DNA from: Pseudogymnoascus destructans
Lineage: Eukaryota; Ascomycota; Leotiomycetes; Thelebolales; Thelebolaceae
Direction: 5' to 3'
Assembly: GCF_001641265.1 (NCBI RefSeq)
Contig: NW_020167537.1
Span: 124,001 to 188,000 of the forward strand
DNA: 64,000 nucleotides
Shown here: positions 55,484 to 64,000 of the stretch, in pieces
How positions within the stretch are numbered: the first letter of the stretch is position 1
Layout of the letters: each line of letters opens with the position of its first letter
The notes under the pieces: generated by a model
What the model was told of the DNA's origin: nothing
The model's database searches: none
What the model saw: only the letters and a program-made list of their open reading frames with translations
Position numbers and translations under genes: made by a program

Positions 55484-55636
55484 TTGTTACGGTTGTTACG
55501 GTTGTTACGGTTGTTACGGTTGTTACGGTTGTTACGGTTGTTACGGTTGTTACGGTTGTTACGGTTGTTACGGTTGTTACGGTTGTTACGGTTGTTACGG
55601 TTGTTACGGTTGTTACAGTTGTTACGGTTGTTACGG
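55484..55636 (+). repeat. 9-bp minisatellite (TTGTTACGG)17 inside LTR
   Basis: Seventeen near-perfect 9-bp units with one variant (TTGTTACAG, near 55610). The tract produces a spurious Leu-Leu-Arg repeat in translation. Confidence 0.95.
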
Positions 55637-55734
55637 GTGCAGCCTTAGCCACTGAGTCTACAACTGCTAAGTGGACAACTGTATATTACGAGGAATAGCC
55701 TTACCTTCCTTCCTTCCAAAATAGAAGTTTCTAT

Positions 55735-56067
55735 AACTTCCCACCTAAAATTGAGAAATTTACAAGATAATAACTCAACAACAACTTCATAATATATATT
55801 AAAAATGTATTTCTAGCCTTTCCTATTTAGTTGAATTTGTACCTAATCATTTACAAATAATCTATTTAGTAGTTCTTAAGATATTAAGTTTAGGCACTAA
55901 AATTTAGACTAGGTCTTTACATTTCAATATCTACTAGTCTAATTGCTTTAAAGCTTAAAATAAAGGAATCTATGTGTTTATATAAATACAAACAAATTTT
56001 TATAATATATTATGAAGTTGTTTTTAAGTTATTATCTTCTAAATTAATCAATTTTAGGTGGGAAGTT
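55735..56067. mobile_element. AT-rich MITE (333 bp) with long TIRs
   Basis: Ends AACTTCCCACCTAAAATTGA and its inverted copy TCAATTTTAGGTGGGAAGTT; similarity extends about 75 bp inward on each side (AAGATAATAACT..AACAACTTCATAATATAT). No coding capacity. TA dinucleotides occur at both ends within one base of the expected point. Confidence 0.8.
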
Positions 56068-56094
56068 TAGTGATCGTTTCACTTGTGTGTGTTA

Positions 56095-57621
56095 CTCGTG
56101 CGGCCCAAAAGTTTCCACAGGGTCTGTGCACAACAGCCAATTAGATTGTAGGAATCTACCAAGTACCATGTACTTGTACCCGAGTACACGCGTAGAATAT
56201 GAGAGTGAATGAAGCAATGAAGTAATGCTCAACAATGGCTGAATTCTCAATACCACTACGTGCTGCAATTATTACCTTGCGTGTATACATGAACGCATCA
56301 TATGGAGAGATTGAAAAGAAGCTTGGAATCTCAGCTGACTCTATTGCATATATATGGCACCAAACTGTTAAAAGGGCAGGGAATACTGAAATTCACAACC
56401 TTCTCCAACACCTCGAATCAAAGCCACGAAGCGGAAGACCACAGACAATTCAAAAGGATTCTGAAGAGTCACTACGCATACGATCTTTGCTACTTGCAAA
56501 TCCATTTGACACTTTTCAACAAGTTATTAATAAGGAAAATCTACCCTACGCACGATCAATTATTGAACGAGTTGCAAAGAATCACTCAAGTATTGTCCAC
56601 AACCTATTGTACGGAAAAACATCTGCCTCAAGCCCTACTTGGATAATATCATTCCTTCAGTACGATGGAAATTCTGCAAATGGGCACTATCCGAACTTGA
56701 AGCTGGATCAATTTTTATTTTCTCAGACGAATCATATATCAATTTGGAGGGAATCCACATAAGAAACGACGGATAACAGTTCAACGGGGTCAAACAGCAG
56801 AGAGCATGGCAATTCAACAGAAGAAATCTTTATTTCAAGTTATGTTTTGGGGAGCAATGAGTTCAGAAACCTCTATCTTACGCCCTTCTCGTTCATGGAT
56901 TCCTGAAAGTATAGAAGAGAAGCAGATACATGTGCAGAAACTACGAGAGATAAATGCATATTGGAAATCAAAAGCAGAGAATGAACTTGTTAGAGCAACA
57001 ACAGTTGGAACTCTTGAGTACGGATATATGGAAACTCTAAATGCAGATATTCGGAATGGCAAAAGCAAATGGAAAAAGGCACGAGTTGCTTCACAAGAGT
57101 TTGGAGATATAGAGACATGGAATAGAGGACGGCAATCAGAAGGGCAAGAAGTTTCAAAGGGCGGGATTGATTGGTTTCTATATTGAGAGATGGTTCTTAT
57201 TCCTCTTCTCTTCCCCTACTTTCGAAAAGTAAAGACTGGAAGATTATATGAAGAAGGAGGGAATCTATAGAGTGAAATTTTGGCCTCCAAACTCTCCCGA
57301 TTTGCACCCTATTGAAAATGCCTTTGATTATCTCAAGGATCAGGTTGACGGCTATACACCATTAAATGGAGGGAAGTTTGAAAGAGCTCATGCACGGGTA
57401 TTTCTTGAGGAAGAATGGGGGAAAAAAATGGATGGGAAATCTACACAATTATGTGCTTCGTTTAAGGACAAGTTGGAGCGGTGTATTTCAGTCAATGGGG
57501 GGAACAACTTTCGTGGGTAGATCAGTACAAGTATGTAGAGTATGTACATTTATTTTCTCCAAGTACTTCCACGCCCCACTTATTACACACAGACCCTGTG
57601 GAAACTTTTGGGCCGCACGGG
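56095..57621 (+). mobile_element. Tc1/mariner transposon with TIRs and TA duplication
   Basis: TA at 56093-56094 and 57622-57623. TIRs about 34 bp: CTCGTGCGGCCCAAAAGTTT at left, inverted copy ending AAACTTTTGGGCCGCACGGG at right. Length 1527 bp. Confidence 0.92.
56235..57520 (+). pseudogene. Tc1/mariner transposase (broken)
   Basis: N-terminal paired-type HTH (YGEIEKKLGISADSIAYIW; SKPRSGRPQTIQ), then the first catalytic block FSDESYINLEG in another frame near 56720, FWGAMSS, and WPPNSPDLHPIENAFDYLK as the third block (57285-57345). A frameshift near 56700, TGA at 57184-57186 (in GGIDWFLY-stop-EM, where CGA would fit) and a deletion between the KKEG/EEGGN segments removed the block that should hold the second Asp. 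Dead copy. Confidence 0.85.
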
Positions 57622-57671
57622 TACGATGGTCACAGAGGCCAAGAAGCCAGTCCGGAGAATAATAAGCTAGA

Positions 57672-58165
57672 TTGAATCAACGGCAAAAACTTGATATACC
57701 CAGTAAACTGGTAAGAAAACTCCATCTACCCAGTCGGCCGCTAACCCTCCTTTGGAAAGGTTAACGAGCCAATGAGAGTACATGCTCTCATATGGCCTTT
57801 TTGAAGCAATTGAGCTGGCAATATACCAGCTCAATTGCACGGTAAGTTGGGGGTCAATTGAGACCCCCAAACCTCCTCCCCCTTCCCTTCCTCCCCTCCA
57901 CCACAGAACCCCGCTGACACCTCCCAGGCTCCCTCCCTCCTCCGACCCCCTCGAAACCCCCCTCGGAAGCCCTCGCGCGAGGCACAAACTCCCCCGCCTC
58001 CCCCGCCCCTGCCTCCTAGCCGAACTCGCTGCCCCTGTCGACGGTAGCAAGTTCCTAGACTTGGACGCTTGGTCCCGCGCCCTGGACGGGTCACGTGGGA
58101 TGGAACTGGGTATATAGAATTTATTTATTGTTTTACTGGGTATATGGAGTTTTTGCCCTTGAATC
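57672..58165. mobile_element. MITE-like element (494 bp) with about 35-bp TIRs
   Basis: Left end CAACGGCAAAAACTTGATAT, right end its inverted partner (ATATGGAGTTTTTGCCCTTG), both continuing with ACCCAGTAAA/TTTACTGGGT. The interior contains a perfect 13-bp-stem hairpin (57806-57838, GCAATTGAGCTGG), a second hairpin at 57849-57868 (GGGGTCAATTGAGACCCC) and a CT-rich block. Short frames inside have no support. Confidence 0.75.
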
Positions 58166-58167
58166 AA

Positions 58168-58313
58168 AGAAGACCCCGTTGGGTCAATCCCCTTAAGTAC
58201 CTGAAACAGGTCCGACTCAGCTAACCTGCCTTAACTTTTATCATGTGACCGTAACCTGCCCGACTCAGATCCTTTCCGTCACTGAGGGACAGGCATCCTT
58301 ACAAGCAAAGTGT
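58168..58313 (+). repeat. LTR family 1, 3' half
   Basis: Matches the last 140 bp of 17508-17765 (AGTACCTGAAACAGGTCCGA to GGCATCCTTACA). Confidence 0.8.
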
Positions 58314-58394
58314 TCTAATCCAAAGCTTATAGCACAAGGGACAAAACGGGATAGAAGGTTGGATAGAGTATATAGTTGTACACTTGTCCTTGCA

Positions 58395-58620
58395 GAAGCA
58401 GTTTAATGCTATGCTATCATCTGTGAGAATTGTAGTTAAAAACACCTTTGGTTCTAACACAGCAGTTATAGACAGACGTACACTGCTTTTGACAAGGGCC
58501 TACAGTCTTAATAACAGCCTATAGCTGCTCACTTTAAAGCAGCGATACTATTATCAAATTGCTACACTTGTATTCATGGTAATTTGATTGGGATAAGGTT
58601 TCTAGTACTTCTACCTAGGT
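58395..58620 (+). pseudogene. 3' end of Harbinger-like transposase, second copy
   Basis: Closely matches 19045-19265: CATCTGTGAGAATTG, then AACACCTTTGG, GCTGCTCACTT and TTTGATTGG..AAGGTTTCTAGT. Fragment only. Confidence 0.7.
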
Positions 58621-58649
58621 CACCATAAAGATCAAACAGCACCACTAGC

Positions 58650-58722
58650 GGAAGTCATGAGGAAGTCACGGGGAAGTCACGGGGAAGTCACGGGGAAGTC
58701 AAGGGGAAGTCAGGGGAAGTCA
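58650..58722 (+). repeat. 11-bp tandem repeat (GGAAGTCACGG)
   Basis: About seven units with variants (GGAAGTCATGA, GGAAGTCAAGG, GGAAGTCAGG). Confidence 0.9.
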
Positions 58723-58757
58723 TGGCACTAGGCGGCCACACGACATACGGGTATAAT

Positions 58758-58803
58758 CGGATCTGATAACATTCCAGTACGTACTAGTTTGTTATCAGAT
58801 CCG
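58758..58803. repeat. Perfect inverted repeat, 14-bp arms
   Basis: CGGATCTGATAACA and TGTTATCAGATCCG separated by about 18 bp that itself contains AGTACGTACT. A TGATAA (GATA) core lies in each arm. Confidence 0.85.
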
Positions 58804-59353
58804 CCTACACCCACAAAATCCACCCTCTCAGCTCTCACCTTCTCTCTGCCTCTACTCCTCCTTCTCTCCGCCTTCACCTGCCCTATCCCCAACCTAGCCA
58901 TTCTGCCACTTCCCATTCCCCTAAGTGCAGGTCTACTCGATATGTTCGTGATAATTCCCTAAAGGCAGGAATAACAATTCTTTGACAAACAATCTACCCA
59001 ACAATCATGTGCGACCCATCTACCAGACACTCACCTGCACTTAGGGGTCTAGTCTAATTATCAAATCCCGCATATAAGTTATATTAAAAGCGTCTTTCTC
59101 CCCGCCCCTCTCATAATTCCCTTTTCATTTTCTTGCCCCTCCAAAATCGTACCTTCTCCAAATCACTGTCGTCGTCGTCATACCCTTCCCCCATCAACGC
59201 CCGCCCATTTTTACCTGCCCCACCACCTCTTTCAGCTAATAATACCGGCATTCTCGAATAGAGAATACCCCAAAAGCAAAAGATAATACTCAACAAAGTA
59301 ATCATCGTGACGAGGATACCTTTTTCGTGTCTAATCACCCCGCAATCGCAACA
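58804..59353. other. Upstream region of arginase
   Basis: Inverted repeat CCCCTAAGTGCAGGT (58919-58933 and 59032-59046) encloses about 128 bp and might be a small MITE. An AGATAAT site is at about 59281. A pyrimidine-rich leader precedes the arginase ATG. Confidence 0.5.
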
Positions 59354-60459
59354 ATGACAACCACCAGCATGGTCAAGCCCAAGTTCCTCACGCGAGGCAA
59401 CGAGCTCGGCGTCGTCGCAGTCGGCTTCTCGGGTGGCCAGGTACGCTCCCCCTCCTCCTCTCCTTCCCACCATCTAACACGCACCCCGCAGACCAAAGCA
59501 GGCGTTGACGCCGGCCCCTCCGAGCTCATCAAGAACGGCCTCCTCACCCAGCTCCACGAGGACCTGGGCTACGACATCCACCACGACGGCAAAGTCCACG
59601 ACTACTCCGACGTAATCCCCGACCCATCCTCTGACCCCGACCACCGCGGCATGAAGCAGCCCCGCGCCGTATCCGCCGTCACCCGCGCCCTCTGCGACCA
59701 AGTCTACGCGCAAGCCATCACAGGCCGCTGCGTCCTCACCCTCGGCGGCGACCACAGCATTGCCATTGGTTCCGTCGCTGGTACCGCCAAGGCCGCCCGC
59801 GAGAGGTTGGGAAGGGAGATGGCGCTGATCTGGGTGGATGCCCATGCGGATATTAATACGCCTGAGATGTCGGATTCGGGGAACATTCATGGAATGCCGG
59901 TTGCGTTCTTGACGGGCTTGGCGAAGGACGATGATGAAAGTATGTTTGGATGGGTTAAGGATGAGATGAAGGTTAGCTTGAAGAAGCTGGTTTACATTGG
60001 TCTTCGCGATGTGGATAGGGCGGAGAAGGTGCTCTTGAGAGAGCATGGCGTTAAGGCATTCAGCATGCATGATATCGACAGGTAAGCCTCCCTCCCCTTA
60101 CCATCTATACGTAACCCCCCGGCTAACCAACCCACCCCCACAGATACGGCATCGGCAAAGTCATGGAAATGGCACTCGCCCATATCGGCACCGACACCCC
60201 CATCCACCTCTCCTTCGACGTCGACGCCATCGACCCCCAATGGGCACCCAGCACCGGCACCCCCGTCCGCGGCGGCCTAACCCTGCGCGAGGGCGACTAC
60301 ATCGCTGAGTGCGTGCACGAGACTGGTAGCCTTGTCGCCATGGACTTGGTTGAGGTGAATCCGTCGCTCGAGCCGGGGTTGGAGGGTGTAGGCGCGTTTG
60401 AGACGGTTAGAGCGGGGTGCTCGGTCGTGAGGTGCGGGTTGGGGGAGAGTTTGTTGTAG
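59354..60459 (+). CDS. Arginase
   Basis: 330 aa from exons 59354-59440, 59492-60081 and 60144-60459; introns 51 bp (GTACGC..CGCAG) and 62 bp (GTAAGC..CACAG). Hydrolyses arginine to ornithine and urea. Manganese ligand motifs are LGGDHSIAIG, WVDAHADINTPEMSDSGNIHGMP and SFDVDAIDPQWAPSTGTPVRGG; the substrate loop and the C-terminal EVNPSLEP are present. Cytosolic by absence of a targeting signal. It is a third nitrogen-releasing enzyme near allantoinase and amine oxidase. Confidence 0.96.
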
Positions 60460-60860
60460 GTTGGAGGGTGGGGTTTTTTGGGGGAGTTTTTTGGGACGGC
60501 AGGTGCTGGGGTATTGGAGGAAGGACTTGCAATTAGATGGGGGCGCAATTGCATGTACCCTAGAAGCTACACTCCCGCATATATTTTTGGTTTTATATTT
60601 TCTACTATATATAAGAATACTTTTTATGATGCTGGGTTTTGGTTGTGGGTGTTCTCAGGCACGAATGGCACAAGTCATGAAAGTTTGTATTACGTGCACA
60701 GTCACCTTGTGCTATTACGTGTAGCTATCAGAATGCGGTAATGACAGTCGTAGTAACCTCATCGATAGCTACACCGTGAACCCCAGGCTCTCAGTATCAG
60801 CAGCTCCAAGACGAACACCATCCACCACGGCGCCTACCGACATCCACGCCAGAAACGCAA
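60460..60860. other. Convergent spacer
   Basis: About 400 bp between arginase and the small minus-strand gene; AT-rich middle with TATATATAAG. Nothing else seen. Confidence 0.45.
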
Positions 60861-61252
60861 TCACTTCTTGTACACATTCCCACTGGGCGCCGTGTACGAA
60901 GCGGACCCCTTCCCGTCGTCGTAGTACGTCGACTGGTCGCCGTTGGAGTAGTAATAGCTCCCGTTCTGTACTCGTCAGCTTCTCTCTCTTTGGCCCCATG
61001 TCTGATTTAGAAACGGAGGAAGAGGGGGAACAAGGCATGGTTCACGGTGTTGCTGTAGTGGTACGCGGACCCGGAGGGTTGACTACGGGTGTCGTAGCTA
61101 TTCCCCTGGGAGTGGTTAGGGAGGCTGGTGGAGAGCGGGGGAGATGGGGCGTGTACCTGGCTGTTCGTGCCACTACCGGTGGTGGTGTAGGGCGTGTAGT
61201 TGCTGGAGGAGCCGGAGCCGCCGCCGCCGCTGGAGTTGGATTTGCCGGACAT
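60861..61252 (-). CDS. Small Tyr/Ser/Gly-rich protein (86 aa), three exons
   Basis: Exons 61252-61157, 61105-61046 and 60965-60861; introns of 51 bp (GTACAC..CCCAG, branch CTAAC) and 80 bp (GTGAAC..TACAG). Protein starts MSGKSNSSGGGGSGSSSNYT, continues with NSYDTRSQPSGSAYHYSNT and ends NGSYYYSNGDQSTYYDDGKG ..APSGNVYKK, stop TGA 60861-60863. The alternating Tyr/Ser/Asn/Gly composition and short repeats (YHYSNT/YYYSNG) look like a conserved low-complexity fungal protein; function unknown. No domain or targeting signal seen. An LTR fragment begins 46 bp upstream. Confidence 0.72.
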
Positions 61253-61297
61253 CTTTTCCTGTGGAAGCTGGTTGGTTTTACGATCTTATCTCTGTAT

Positions 61298-61575
61298 CCT
61301 ATCTAAGGGAATACTATCTACTTATATAGTGGCGTCGTGCCTTATGGATAGTTCGGATAGTTGCTGGATAGTTCGGATTATCCCAACTATCCAACTATCC
61401 AACTATCCAACTATCCATCTAACTATCCAACTATCCACTATTCATTAGATGAGTCACGCTACTGCAGCCTAGCCTCGCGACTGAGACATGCTGCTGCAGC
61501 CTAACCTCGTGACTATGAGTCACGTTACTACAGCCTAGCCCTGTAACTGCGAGTCACGTTACTATAGCCGTAACA
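61298..61575 (-). repeat. LTR family 2 fragment, reversed
   Basis: Reads TGTTACGGCTATAGTAACGT on the minus strand from 61575, with a tandem GGATAGTTGG/CCAACTATCC array (61376-61440); the part after CCCTTAGATAG is missing. Confidence 0.8.
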
Positions 61576-61949
61576 GCTGGATCAATGTGTTGGTTCCTCA
61601 AGGCGGTTTTGGGTGCAAAGATTCAAGTATGGATTGTGGGAATGCGGGGTTGAAGTATGGCGGCCATGATACCGTTGTACGTGATGATTGATAGGATGAT
61701 GGGAAACATCAACAAGGAAAGGTTTCCTTGTTCAGACGCTGCGGGCGCTGGGCGCGGCCGGAATAACTGCGGAGGCGAGCACAAGTACGTCTGTAGCCTG
61801 CCTGCCGTAAGCTACACAACCTCACACACAAACAACACACAATCTGCTGTCGTTCATCTCAATCCACCCAACGACCAACCTCACCTCACCACACATCTCC
61901 CATTGCCATTGCCATCACCACCACCACCACCACCACCACCACCACCACC
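61576..61949. promoter_or_regulatory. Upstream region of RPN12 with (CCA)n tract
   Basis: Unique sequence ending in a (CCA/CAC)n trinucleotide run, about 12 units (61914-61950), which directly abuts and includes the A of the start codon context (ACCACCATGG, a good Kozak match). Confidence 0.7.
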
Positions 61950-62836
61950 ATGGCCGAACGCGAACTCCACACCATCCTCCAAACCCTCCAAACCTCCCCC
62001 CTCTCCGACTACCGCGCCTCCTCCGCCCTCCTCTCCCGCGCCAAACTCCTCCTCCTCAAACTCAACGCCCTCACCCCCCTCCCCAGCACCCCCCACCCCC
62101 TCCTCCTCGCATCCCGCTCCCTCTTCGAAACCGCCGCCCTAACCGCCATCCGCGCCAAAGACCCCGAGGCCTTCACGCGCTATGTCCACCTTCTCGAGCC
62201 CTTCTACAACCTGCCCACCAATGTCTTGTCACCTGCTGATTCGCAGAGGGCGAAGATCACGGGGCTGTTTTTGCTGTTGCTTTTGGTGAAGGGGAATTAT
62301 GCGGGGTTTCATACGGAGCTGGAGGCGCTGGAGATTCAGGGCGCGGATGTGGAGGGGGATGCGTTTTTGGGGTATCCGGTTAGGTTGGAGAGATGGCTGA
62401 TGGAGGGGAGCTATGATCAGGTGTGGAAGGCGATGAGGAGCAGGGAGGTGCCGAGTGAGGAGTTTGGCATCTTTTCAGAGGTATGCAAACACCCCCCCAC
62501 CCCCCAGCATTTCCTCCAGTTATCCAGTTTGAGTGAGCAGCAAGCTGACGTTTTGGCAAATAGATCCTGATCCCACGCATCCGCGCCGAAATTGCATCGT
62601 GCTCCGAGCGCGCATACCCTTCCCTCCCCGTCTCAAGCACGAAGGACCTCCTCTTCCTCGACTCTGAGGGCGCCGTGGTGCAGTTTGCACAGAGCAGGGG
62701 ATGGGTGGTAAGGGATGGACGGATCTACTTCCCTGCGCAGGCAGTGGTGAAGGCTGAGGGCGAGGAGAGGGAGATTAGCCATGCGGCGATTGAGAATACG
62801 CTGGGTTATGCGAGGGAGCTGGAGACGATTGTTTAG
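61950..62836 (+). CDS. RPN12: 26S proteasome regulatory subunit Rpn12
   Basis: 267 aa from exons 61950-62480 and 62564-62836; 83-bp intron (GTATGC..AATAG, branch GCTGAC) joins FGIFSE to ILIPRIRAEIASCSE. Lid component of the 19S regulatory particle, in the Rpn12/PSMD8 (CSN8-like) family: helical repeats followed by a winged-helix PCI-type end (LPVSSTKDLLFLDSEGAVVQ, then RGWVVRDGRIYFP). Length matches yeast Rpn12 (274 aa) and other fungal homologues. Nuclear and cytosolic. Confidence 0.93.
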
Positions 62837-63681
62837 ATGGGGCGTTGTAATTGGGGAGTCGGGGAGGAAGAAAATGGATGGATGGCTTGCCGGGGTTTGG
62901 CGTATGGGTGTACGATCCCTTAGAGACGCATTGGGGGGGGGATAAAATCGTTGCGGTTTGATCCGGATGCAACTACATTGATGCTAGAGGAGTAATTTTC
63001 ATTGTTGTACCCAAGGAAATACAGAGATATAATCGTCGGAACTGACCCTATTGCATAGGGTCGGGGTAATCAAAGAGCGTTCGCGGAAGCAAACGGCATT
63101 CGCAACCACCAAATTTTGTAGGTTAGCACTACATAGTAATTTATATGAAAAGGTACTTAAATTGATCAACTACTCGCTATTGCCATCTAAGCCGCTGCTA
63201 TAGCTAGCACTAAGAGCCATGCACTCCTCTTGCTTCCCTCCTTGCTATGCTAACATAAGTCATGGCGTAACGCAGGGGATGGTGTAACGCGGTGAATTTA
63301 CCCCACTGACTTCTGATAACTATAAATAATTCAACAATGGTTTGCTATAAAAGCCTAGGGGTTGCTAAGTGTGGAACTTTAATAGCCTAGGCAGTATTAG
63401 ACGTCTAATCTAAGAAGTACAAGAGCACATATCACGCTGAGAAAGCACTAGGGTTGCCGAAGAGTTTAGTGACGCAATGTATTAATGGAGGTTTGACATG
63501 TCCCTAAGCCTGCTAGAAGCAACAGAATTTATCAGGAGCGCAAGAACAGATTAAAGTGGATTAAAAACCTGACAATTAGCAGCTATTCTCTAGGGCATTG
63601 GTTGTTGAAGGAAATAGCTAAAGAACTCTATACTAGTAACTTAATTTTGACAACGCAACACCAAACTCACTTCTACCCTAA
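62837..63681. other. 3' flank and decayed repeat DNA
   Basis: Short unique region, then about 63070-63120 contains GCGTTCGCGGAAGCAAACGG-like terminal-repeat-style sequence, and 63340-63660 holds broken frames resembling an HTH-type transposase start (HAEKALGLPKSLVTQCINGG). I cannot delimit it. Confidence 0.35.
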
Positions 63682-63870
63682 TGTACCGCTGACTTCTAAA
63701 CGATAGAAGACACAGAGGTTTCTTGCATAAGGTTGACTTGACAGAGGTGGCAGGGGATTAAACACAAAGGCTTTCTAAGTAACACGTTACAGTATTGTAA
63801 AGAATACTATATTAGGTTAAGCACAAAGCTTCTATCTAAGGGAATACTATCTACTTAATATAGTGTCAAT
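63682..63870 (-). repeat. LTR family 2 fragment, reversed
   Basis: Minus-strand end GAAGTCAGCGGTACA at 63682, then the typical GAGGTTTCTTGC..CTTTGTGTTTAATCC..TTACAGTATTG block; stops near ACTTAATATAGTG at about 63870. Confidence 0.8.
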
Positions 63871-64000
63871 TAAAGAACGTCTTGCTCTTTCCTAAAGGAT
63901 ATCAGCCACTGGCTTCGAGATGCCATCTTGTAGCCATTAAGAAAAAAAAACATTCAAAGTGTGTAGTTTCTAACGACTTGAAACGCTATAGTGAATGTGT
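63871..64000. other. Window edge, unassigned
   Basis: AT-rich sequence with a poly-A run; nothing recognised. Confidence 0.4.

Noticed and set aside
55470..55652. ORFs with LLR or TVT repeats
   Set aside because: They are translations of the 9-bp minisatellite in a gypsy LTR.
59474..60070. 198-aa antisense ORF within arginase
   Set aside because: Spans the intron and mirrors the codon bias of arginase; no motif.
61657..62142. 161-aa Pro/Ser-rich ORF overlapping the RPN12 start
   Set aside because: It reads the CCA repeat and RPN12 exon in a wrong frame.

Overview
This 64-kb window is nuclear DNA of a filamentous ascomycete (Pezizomycotina). The evidence is: short introns (46-113 bp) with GT..AG ends and CTAAC-type branch sites; gene families typical of the group (Zn2Cys6/Fungal_trans_2 regulator, MARVEL protein with a PQ-rich tail, secreted GH16 glucanase, full-length ABCG transporter, copper amine oxidase); and dead transposons whose stop codons look like C-to-T (CGA to TGA, CAG to TAG) changes, as expected from RIP or cytosine deamination. 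I cannot name the species.

Layout. 0-4.8 kb: an ABCG full transporter (5' end outside the window) and the broken tail of a single-pass membrane protein cut by a hAT transposon. 4.8-9.2 kb: a nest of hAT and pogo/Fot1 elements, including a 2.1-kb pogo element with 62-bp terminal inverted repeats (TIRs) and TA target duplications. 9.3-14 kb: a PLP-dependent enzyme (diaminopropionate ammonia-lyase-like) and a Zn2Cys6 regulator with an AT-hook. 15.5-27 kb: a second pogo element, two solo LTRs with perfect 5-bp target duplications, a decayed PIF/Harbinger transposase with a possible Myb-like partner, and a 6.1-kb Ty1/copia element. 27.5-37 kb: MARVEL protein, conserved protein of unknown function, GH16 glucanase, kinase fragment, PhyH dioxygenase. 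37.4-42.7 kb: a decayed pogo copy carrying miniature LTR elements, and a nearly intact hAT with 8-bp target duplications. 44.4-50.4 kb: a conserved small gene, allantoinase and copper amine oxidase. 50.4-58.7 kb: more nested repeats (gypsy with chromodomain, Tc1/mariner, two MITEs, LTR fragments). 59-63 kb: arginase, a split gene for an 86-aa Tyr/Ser/Gly-rich protein, and proteasome subunit Rpn12.

How the genes relate. Allantoinase, amine oxidase and arginase all release nitrogen from secondary sources, and GATA-type (HGATAR) sites lie upstream of each; they are close but not a tight cluster. The other genes look like ordinary housekeeping or secretory genes between repeat islands.

Most unusual signal. 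The copia element (20826-26953) is studded with the palindrome CGTACG (core of CTCCGTACGGAG). There are 14 exact copies plus about 15 one-mismatch copies in about 4.3 kb of its own sequence, spaced about 130 bp apart on both coding and non-coding DNA and in different reading frames. The motif is absent from two younger LTRs inserted into the element. The same element carries, between pol and the 3' LTR and antisense to pol, a spliced-looking ORF with a DUF3716-like Cys motif, and this cargo region has the same motif spacing.
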